This document shows positions 56,934-64,000 of a stretch of DNA of 64,000 bases, piece by piece. Made by a program: the position numbers and the translations under genes. How positions within the stretch are numbered: position 1 is the stretch's first letter; every line of letters starts with the position of its first letter. Origin of the DNA: Isoetes taiwanensis (Eukaryota; Streptophyta; Lycopodiopsida; Isoetales; Isoetaceae); assembly GCA_021234155.1 (NCBI GenBank), contig JAJEKV010000013.1, positions 5,214,775 through 5,278,774 on the forward strand, in the 5' to 3' direction. The notes beneath the pieces were generated by a model. It was given only the letters and a program-made list of their open reading frames with translations, made no database searches and was not told where the DNA came from.

Positions 56934-59399
56934 GTTTCCATTAATTTACATGAATTCTAATGCTCAAAGTCTGTCCATCTCCCCAAATCTGTAACCTCTT
57001 TGTGGCTGTTGTTGCTCTTATCACTATTTTCGGTCTTACTATTTAATGTTTGTTCCTGTAAGTTAGGTTCCTAATAGTGTACCAGGCCCTTCGATTTCTT
57101 TGAAGTTTTATTTCCTATGCATTGTTGGATTGCTACTATCTTTTTTCCTCTCTTTCCTTTATCTTCTTAATGATGTATGCAGGTTTAGTAATGTAGCCAA
57201 GCCTTATTTTACCCTTTATGTTTTTGATCCTGGTTCTCCATCCCTGTATTTTCTTGCGTCTGGGCGTTTGGTCTAGTGGTAACACACTAGTTCCTTAGCA
57301 ATGTGGTCTCGAGTTCGAGACCGCCCAGAATCGCACTCGGTACTGTTGGGGGTCAAATCCCAACAGACGCAATGTAAGGTGGTTGGGGGCAGGGCCCAAC
57401 CAAGCAATGTAGTGTGGTGTGTGGTCACATGTCCAGTTGGATGCTGCCTAGTGGCGTGACGTTAAAACTACTATCTATCTATCTTATTAAATTCCCTTTC
57501 TATTCTTTGCTAAATATTCTTTGATGTATTTGCTAAAGATTCTTTGATTTGCTAAATATTCTTTGCTTTGCTAAATATTCTTTGTTTTATTTCATTGCTC
57601 TTATGCTAAGTCTGGTTATCTCTCTAAGATTAATTTATGTGGTATTGAACTCATATTGTGTAGATCTTTACAACAGTTGGTCAGATCAGGTCCTGAATGG
57701 CGGGCATGTGCCCTCCATTTTAGTTATTATCCTCTGTTTCTATATGTATTTTGGATTATATCATATGCCTCTATCTCTTTCTTGCTCTAACAAACAGTAG
57801 ATACTTTTAGCTTACTGGCCCTATTTTAGACTTTTGATATGATTTTGAAGGTAATTACGACAGTTCCATCTGTTTAACTCATTAATTTTGAACCAATATG
57901 TTGGTTTATGGTGATGGGCGTTAAGCCGGATAGATTTATTGCTTACCTGTTGTGGCTTGAGCTTTTACCCATTAGGCTAACTGTCTCTTGGTTCCACTGC
58001 AGGTAACCAAATCTATCCCTCCATATGTTGCTTTGATATGGGAGTTGTTTTCGTGACGTTGACTCAAGTATCTTCTACATTGTGGTGACATTCCAAAAAA
58101 ACTCTGCTTCTGTTATAAACTTTTATTGGAAGTATTTGTTGTCTTATAGTTTACAAAAAAACAGTTGCTCATGTTGTTTAATCTTCTTCTGTTCTATTTC
58201 TGTCATAAATTTTCAAGTATTATGAAGATACAGTTAAAAACATGTAGTATTTTCTCTCATTACTTCTGGTAATAAACAAGCTGGTTATTATGGTCTTATT
58301 TCTCTCTTTGTTTGTAGTTATTTCCCATACCTACATTAATTTGTTTGTGTCTTTTCAAATTGACTTTCCTTTTTTTCCGTGGCTTCGTATCATTCTTGAT
58401 AGAATATATGGTTTTACTGTTAGAGCTTAGTTGCAAAACGTTGCACTATGGCGTGTATGCCCATGGTCATAGCTGGCTGACAAAAATAGTCCAAAGTGCA
58501 TAATTTGTCCACCAAATTCCATTTAGAATGCTTTCTGTTGTGAAGTTATATGCACTCTGCAAAACATGCCAAGTAGTTATTATTCTAGTTCTAAGTTATA
58601 AATAAGTGGTCGTTTTATAAATTTAATTCAGTGCATACCCATTGCAAATTGATGTTTGTGCCAGATGGGCGATAAAACACAGCCTGAGGCTGAAGAGTGA
58701 ACAGAAAAGATTTCGTATCTCCATTGAAATTATTGTGTCTTTCCCAAGGTTGTGATGCATAATCTTCATATAAGCTATCTTCTTTATCTATAATTACCAG
58801 AATTGTTCTCTCCTGGGCAACCCTCTCTTTAGATTAGTTTTTATCCTAAGTTCCTGGTTGTTTATTATCCATGGGATATCGAGTGTAAAAGTTTTCCTCA
58901 TTATCTTCGTATGTCTTTTTGTGTCTCTCATTATTACGTTTTGGTCAAAGTTTGTTGTAATGTCTTATATCTTTTTGTCCCTTTGTCCTATCTGTTGTAT
59001 CCATGTTATTTTATGTTTCCTATTCATTATTATTCTCAAATCTTTCCACATTTTATTCTTATGTCATTTTGTCTCTCATGCTTGCTTTATGGTGTCCGAA
59101 TCTGTTGTAAGGTCGTTTATCTCTAATTTCTTATGTCCCTTAGGCTTATTTGTTGTATCCATGTCAAAATGTGTTTTCTATTAAAAATTGTTCTCAAATC
59201 AAGGCTTAGTCTAGATTTTTATACCTGGTCTAGCTAAGGCTGCAAATGAAAGTCTTTTAGTTCCAAAGGTTGGTCTATAAGACTTAAGGTCTGTTTTTAC
59301 GGACTTAGGGGTTTTTTAATGTGAACTCAGTTTTTGGGTTTAACCCAAAACCTTGGTTTGAAGATTGGTGTATCTAATTGCTTACTATGTTATTTTCAG
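56934..59399 (+). other. Retroelement intron 1
   Basis: A 2.47 kb T-rich interval between the donor CAG|GTTTCC (56934) and acceptor TATTTTCAG (59391-59399). It carries a full-length SINE (57261-57483) and the conserved GCAGGTAACC block (57908-58010) also present in relic B. Frames at 57549-57800 and 58858-59184 are low-complexity and not credible. Whether a small exon is hidden at 57930-58003 is open. Confidence 0.65.
57261..57483 (+). mobile_element. tRNA-derived SINE
   Basis: The head (57261-57328) is tRNA-like: TGGGCG pairs with CGCCCA as an acceptor stem, TTTGGTCTAGTGGTAAC is an A-box, and GGTCTCGAGTTCGAGACC is a T-arm with B-box, so it is a pol III promoter. The body of ~125 bp follows and ends GCCTAGTGGCGTGACGTTAAAA, then CTACTATCTATCTATCTT as a short (TATC)n tail. 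The 3' end resembles the LINE 3' ends in this window (...GTGGACGTTAAAA before a microsatellite), so a LINE of that family probably mobilised it. A truncated copy lies at 5498-5645. Confidence 0.9.
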
Positions 59400-60936
59400 A
59401 ATCATGAACTTAATACATCTACTGGTGGGGATGCTGATATCAATTCTATATGGATGAAGGAGCTTGTAGCATTAGGCTATACCAAATGTGGGATTTCAAG
59501 CCCAAACTTCGCTGTCCAGACTCTCATTGCTTGTATAAAGAGTAGAGAAGTCCATGAATAGATTGTGCATAAGGAGAACAGTCTTCTAGACAAAAACAAG
59601 TCTCCAGTAAGCTATTTTGGTTTCAATGGTTGGTTTGGCATCCTTTTTAAGATGAAAAAAGCTAATTTTAAACTTGAAGTGTGCAAATCTTTGATTTCAA
59701 GTGTTTATACGGATATGGAGAGTATTTTGTTTGGTAGAACTTGCCTAGAGGATGATCTTGGAAGAAAATTTCTACTTGGACTGTCTCACCTTGAAGAAAT
59801 TAATGAAATCAAATCTTCATTACAAGTGGATATAGAAGTTGGTTCTAATTCTGCAGACTTTATGAATGATGGAGTTAAGAATTGCCTTTTTTCTGAAACT
59901 GATCTGACTGATGAGGATTTGGAAGGTTTAGATGGTGACAAGTCAAGAGATTCTGATGATGAAGCAGAAGATGTCCCTACGTTGACCTTACAAAATTCTT
60001 CAAGGTTTCCCATCCTTCCGGAGCAAAGTGTAGAATGTTATGCTGCAGCTTGGTCTCATGCCATTTGGAAGAGCCAGAATTTTGGAGCCCTTGCTCCAAT
60101 TAATACTGATACTTGGAAGGCTCTTACAGGTATAACGGATGATGAAATCAGAATTGGAGCCATCAAGGCAAATAATCTGGAAAAATACTTCAATAAAAAG
60201 GAAGTTTCTTTACAATTTCCTATTAGCTTTTTTCATCAGACTTGGTATTAAAAACTCAGGTATTCACATAAGCCAAAAAGGGAATATGGCATATTATGAT
60301 GGCAAGAGGGATGGTTTTTATTTGAAGAAAATTTGGAGGACACACTGCCCTTTTATCACTTGTGGTTGTGACAAACCTATAAAGAGGACTGAAAATGACT
60401 GTAATTGTGGCATAATCTGGATAGATCATGCAGTTTGGTATCTCTTGAATAATTTGGAGACAGCTTTTCCTGATACCACCCCTATTGCTAAAATGGTTTG
60501 CCTTACCAAGTTATTACACAATGTCCTTAAGCCTGGGGTGTTGGCTTACCTATCTTACCTCGAAGTCAGAAAGGTGATGAATCAAATGACTCTTTTCTAT
60601 GCTGAGAACCCTGACAAAGATTTGAAGAGAGCTTTTGGAGGTACAAAACTTGCTGATATCATTGAGAAAACTTTAAGGCCAATTTCGTTCCGACAGAGTC
60701 AGCCTCAGAGATCCAGAAATTCTGTAACTGAAAAACGTGACAGTGACTTAAACAGTTTTTCTGTGAACACGTTTTCCCCTAGAAAACCACCAAGGGTTAC
60801 TATTGATCCTAAGCTCGGTGTTGACAGCAACAAGAAACAAGGAGGAATGACAATTAAACATGCTGTAGATGGAACAACTGATGATGGATATTCTGTTACA
60901 AAGGGAGGAAGCAAAGTTATATCACTCAGAATCCAA
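59400..60936 (+). pseudogene. Retroelement exon 2, central region with Cys cluster (one stop, one frameshift)
   Basis: The exon opens in phase 0 after TTTTCAG with NHELNTSTGG. It runs through a region ending KSREVHE, where TAG (59559-59561) interrupts an otherwise continuous frame that resumes IVHKENSLLDKN. After an acidic stretch (ETDLTDEDLEGLDGDKSRDS) and a conserved-looking AWSHAIWKSQNFG segment, the frame shifts by one base near 60212; the downstream frame is open to the donor ATCCAA|GTAAGT at 60936/60937. It holds THCPFITCGCDKP followed by ENDCNCGIIW, a possible zinc-binding knuckle, and ends in a Ser/Lys-rich region. The function is unknown; by position it would precede the RT in the polyprotein. 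The two lesions may be real or sequencing errors. Confidence 0.65.
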
Positions 60937-61210
60937 GTAAGTCTCTTTATTTACTTTTCTTACTATGCTTAATGCTTTTTGTTAATTACTTTGACAATAT
61001 CTAGTTAATCTATGTCTCTCTCTTCTCTGATGATTCTAAATTTGGATCTTAGTAGACTATCTCCCTTATCTTCTACCGTTTCCATCTACCAAGGGTTTTT
61101 ATGGAAAGAATTTTCCCTTGGTATGATGAGTAATACAAAAAAATTCTTACACTCTCTCGTTCTGTTATGGAACAACCTGAATATCCTTGCAGTCAGAATG
61201 GTTATGATAG

Positions 61211-61483
<273 letters not shown>

Positions 61484-61485
61484 TA

Positions 61486-61552
61486 AATACCAACCTTTTA
61501 GAAACAAATTTGATTAATTTAGGTATAGTAATTGGTCTACTAGTTTACTTCG
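61486..61552 (+). pseudogene. atpF: Plastid atpF exon 1 fragment (NUPT)
   Basis: The frame reads [20 protein letters not shown] then YFG, matching the end of exon 1 of the ATP synthase CF0 subunit I gene (pattern: TDILETN-x-INL-x-VV-x-GVLV-x-FG). It begins 10 bp after the psbD piece and ends at the usual exon-intron border. psbD and atpF are not adjacent in plastid genomes, so two separate fragments were joined. Confidence 0.72.
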
Positions 61553-61592
61553 GTTCACTTTACAAATTCTGATTAGTATTATTTTTTTCTAG

Positions 61593-63206
61593 GAAAAACC
61601 GACTAGACATCGTTCTGTTATTAGGGATTGCAACCATAAAAGACACTTGATCACGTCAAAAGAAAATTCCCAGACCAAAGTGGTTCACAGCACTTTCTTT
61701 TCTAAATCTTTGGAGAAATTTTGCATACGTGATATTTTCAAAGAAGTCTTGACGAGAACGTCACCTTCCTTGGCAGACCAACTCTTGAATAACACTATGT
61801 TTGGGTGGAGATACATCAACCAATTAAAAGACAAAGTCTACAAACCATTTGAGGTATTTGCAGATGGCTATCCTAAGAAATGCCCAAGTCTTGCGAAATT
61901 TGTAGACCCAAGTATTAACCATATCAGAACCATAGACATCGAAATTATCCATTCCCCAAAGTTAAGAGCCACTTTTGCTAGTGGCCTGAATCATATTCCA
62001 GATGCTTCCTTTTCCATTGATGATTTCTTAAAGGATTTTTCTCAAACATGTGATCACTTCTTTGCTGCGCACCGTTTTGATCTCCTACATTTAAATGAAG
62101 TTGATCTGCAAACTATGAAAATTGATATTTTAGCCTTGGCTAAACAGAAGATTTCTAGTCATAAACTCAGCTTGAAGTCAAAAAGATATCTTTGGGATGA
62201 TGGGGATGTGAGAAAAAATCTTTTATGGCTACAGAAGAACCTTTATATATCTGAACTTGACAAGGCCAGCAATAATGCTTCATTCATCTGCCAGTGGCAT
62301 ATTAGAGAAATGGCTTTTCTTAGACTCAATAGCCCAGATGTTGAGAGAGTCTTCTCTACCGCAGAAACTATCAAAGCTGAGTGCTCATCGGACATTACTG
62401 GTATCCTTGGTCTCCCAGTTCCTTTGGGTAACAGACTTCCTGCGAAGAAACCATTATCTCAACTAGTTATTAGATGGACTGGGACATCCTTTGTCACCAA
62501 GTGGTTGAAGACTGATGGAGACCCTCAAAATAAATGGTCTGTTGTATGTAGAACGGATTTCTTAAGAGTCAATAGCTGGTTACTTACTCACTGTTACCTT
62601 CAGATGGGAGGTGATATTTGGAGACAAAGAAAAGGCATTCCAATGGGTTTTTCAAGCAGTCCTGCTTGGTGTAACCTATACTTAGCTTGGTATGAACTCA
62701 GGTTTATTATGAAACTGGCCCATCTAAATAGAGTGGTAGACATTCCGAGATTCCAATTTGCTTACAGATATATTGACGACTTGTGCATAATAAATGGTTG
62801 TGACTTGCTGGAATTCTTCTCCATTCACTCGGATTGCACAGTATACAATATGTCCCACATTGGGATAAAGAATGAAACAGAATACAAGCCTGGCTCTAAA
62901 ATAGGCCATAGAATAAACTTCTTGAACATTACTATTCAAGTGTTAGACCCAAACAGTGGTTTATTTCAATATAACAGATATGATAAGAGGAATAAGCTGG
63001 ATTTTATGGTACACAAATTTAGTAAGCCAAGTGGATGCAGACCTTATGGTCAAGCATGCAAGGTAGTGATATCCCAAGTTTTTCCATACATTTATGCCCA
63101 TTCAAACTTGGATAAAGCAGTTGTGGATATGTATCAACTTATCATGGCATTCTGCAATAATGGTTTTCTCAAAAGAGATGTAACTAGAATCTCCTCAATA
63201 CTTTGA
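61593..63206 (+). CDS. Retroelement exon 3: YIDD reverse transcriptase, no endonuclease
   Basis: A 538-codon open exon from the acceptor at 61592, starting EKPTRHRSVIRD, ending at TGA 63204-63206. The N-terminal ~240 residues are helical with a conserved FxWRYxxQ...YKPFxVF and FxDPxINHxRTxDxxIIH signature shared with relic A. RT motifs follow: RTDFLRVNSWLLTHCYL, QRKGIPMGFSSSPAWCNLYL (about 62626-62685), YRYIDDLCIING (62763-62798, with the paired catalytic Asp), and GHRINFLNITI (about 62904-62936). The C-terminal region ends CKVVISQVFPYIYAHS and NGFLKRDV, without a GIY-YIG or integrase domain. GIPMG, YIDD and INFLNI resemble Penelope-like RTs. All core residues I can judge are intact, so this exon could still encode an active enzyme. 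Confidence 0.85.
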   Translation, partial: EKPTRHRSVIRDCNHKRHLITSKENSQTKVVHSTFFSKSLEKFCIRDIFKEVLTRTSPSLADQLLNNTMFGWRYINQLKDKVYKPFEVFADGYPKKCPSLAKFVDPSINHIRTIDIEIIHSPKLRATFASGLNHIPDASFSIDDFLKDFSQTCDHFFAAHRFDLLHLNEVDLQTMKIDILALAKQKISSHKLSLKSKRYLWDDGDVRKNLLWLQKNLYISELDKASNNASFICQWHIREMAFLRLNSPDVERVFSTAETIKAECSSDITGILGLPVPLGNRLPAKKPLSQLVIRWTGTSFVTKWLKTDGDPQNKWSVVCRTDFLRVNSWLLTHCYLQMGGDIWRQRKGIPMGFSSSPAWCNLYLAWYELRFIMKLAHLNRVVDIPRFQFAYRYIDDLCIINGCDLLEFFSIHSDCTVYNMSHIGIKNETEYKPGSKIGHRINFLNITIQVLDPNSGLFQYNRYDKRNKLDFMVHKFSKPSGCRPYGQACKVVISQVFPYIYAHSNLDKAVVDMYQLIMAFCNNGFLKRDVTRISSIL

Positions 63207-63437
63207 AGGATAACAACTTCCCAAGCTTACCTTTTGACATTGGGGACTTCTCAAGATCTCTCGCAAAATTGCTGTAAGTCTTTTTCTCAATTACTGATTT
63301 TTGGAGTGGTCTCTTACGGGACGTGTAGGGCCCCCGTGTTACAACAGGGCCCTGCTCCCCCTGTTGTAACTTTCTAGAATATTCTCTATGAATATCAGGT
63401 GCCCCCTGAACTGCGGTTGGTGGAAGGTTTTTTTGTG
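63207..63437 (+). other. Retroelement 3' untranslated region
   Basis: About 230 bp between the RT stop and the right terminal repeat. It includes GTGTAGGGCCCCCGTGTTACAACAGGGCCC, which can fold through GGGCCC repeats, and CCCCCTGTTGTAAC, complementary to GTTACAACAGGG; a strong hairpin of GTTACAACAGGG..CCCTGTTGTAAC lies at 63338-63370. Confidence 0.55.
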
Positions 63438-63930
63438 TATAGCTATGGGTTACATTCACCAGTGGACTTGTTAGTGTTAATGGATTATACAAATCTTACG
63501 TCAGAATGTTCCAGGGTGCTCTACCCATTAACTTTTGATCTCTAGTTAGTCCTTGACGTAGCAAAACTCATGGTTTATTTCCAAATCTATGCTCTAGATC
63601 CTAATCCAGTCTTTATGGTTCTCAACCCTAGTCACTGGTCATCTGGATCCATTCACCACCACTGTTACCTCAAATGCATCAAGTAACTAGTCTATGTTTC
63701 TTTTTTCCGTGTTGTATTGGCCAATTTTTTAAGCATTCCAAACTCCTTATTTCTCATTGGGTTCCCCATGGTTCAATGGTTCTCCAAACCCCCCAAAAAT
63801 TGTTTTTTTATTATTCCAAATGTGTCATAGTTGGGCTCGTCTCCAAATCTTCATGGTGCTCAATTCCCTTTTTTTCTCCGTTGTTTTCCCATAGTTCTAT
63901 AGTTCTATTTATTCATGAGTTTTAAGGGGT
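63438..63930 (+). repeat. Right direct terminal repeat
   Basis: Matches 55802-56333 in the same orientation, lacking a ~36 bp internal block and with shorter T-runs. High identity implies recent insertion or recent gene conversion of the repeats. Confidence 0.92.
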
Positions 63931-64000
63931 GCTTTATGAGCCAAAGTTTTAAGTTTTTATGAGCCAAAAAAAAAAAAATATCGGCGTCTGGAATTCTTAC
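63931..64000. other. Right flank of the retroelement
   Basis: A direct repeat of TTTATGAGCCAAA (63934 and 63957) precedes a poly-A run and TCGGCGTCTGGAATTC. The latter resembles the family T element sequence near 55655-55700 (AGCGTCTGTGACGCC, poly-A, GAATTC), suggesting the host element resumes here. The window ends at 64000. Confidence 0.4.

Noticed and set aside
61593-61640. A third plastid-like fragment (frame reading RLDIVLLLGIATIK)
   Set aside because: The other frame, EKPTRHRSVIRDCNHK, continues without a stop into the RT and aligns with the start of relic A, so this is the start of exon 3.

Overview
The window is eukaryotic nuclear DNA, most likely from a seed-free land plant. Evidence: spliced genes, a Ty3/gypsy chromovirus with an integrase and a degraded chromodomain, a PPR pseudogene, a TPR-CHAT pseudogene with a spliced CHAT domain, a tRNA-derived SINE, and short plastid psbD and atpF pieces. 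A fern is my best guess from the style of the PPR and LINE proteins, but this is inference. I see no intact ordinary host gene. The window is a layered deposit of transposable elements, AT-rich filler and broken genes.

Left part (1-21 kb): a decayed chromovirus on the + strand, with a polypurine tract and an LTR-like region that forms one arm of a large inverted repeat; a truncated SINE end with a long GATA tail; a tandem array of a ~490-500 bp unit; a dispersed ~200 bp repeat; a PPR pseudogene; a 5'-truncated minus-strand LINE; a possible multicopper-oxidase exon; a ~670 bp terminal-inverted-repeat element; and a ~720 bp foldback element.

Middle (22-34 kb): two relics of an unusual intron-bearing reverse transcriptase element lie head to tail (relic A ~23.3-25.9 kb, relic B from 26.85 kb). 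A second array of the ~490 bp repeat and a few unrecognised exon-like pieces follow.

34-46 kb: one LINE (endonuclease plus RT, all frames broken) is cut in two by a 5.66 kb terminal-inverted-repeat element with a perfect 5 bp target duplication. The LINE ends in a hexamer microsatellite. Two other truncated LINE 3' ends (13.4 and 25.9 kb) share its 3' terminus but carry different simple-repeat tails.

46-55 kb: a minus-strand TPR-CHAT (caspase-like) pseudogene and a second LINE RT remnant.

55.5-64 kb is the most interesting part. An ~8.1 kb element has near-identical ~0.5 kb direct terminal repeats and three coding exons joined by phase-0 introns. The last exon is an open 538-codon frame with GIPMG and YIDD reverse transcriptase motifs. 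I see no integrase, protease or endonuclease in it. It resembles endonuclease-less Penelope-like retroelements and keeps its introns. Its first intron holds a SINE and its second holds the plastid pieces. It sits in, or next to, a second copy of the terminal-inverted-repeat element, which itself lies in the end of the second LINE.
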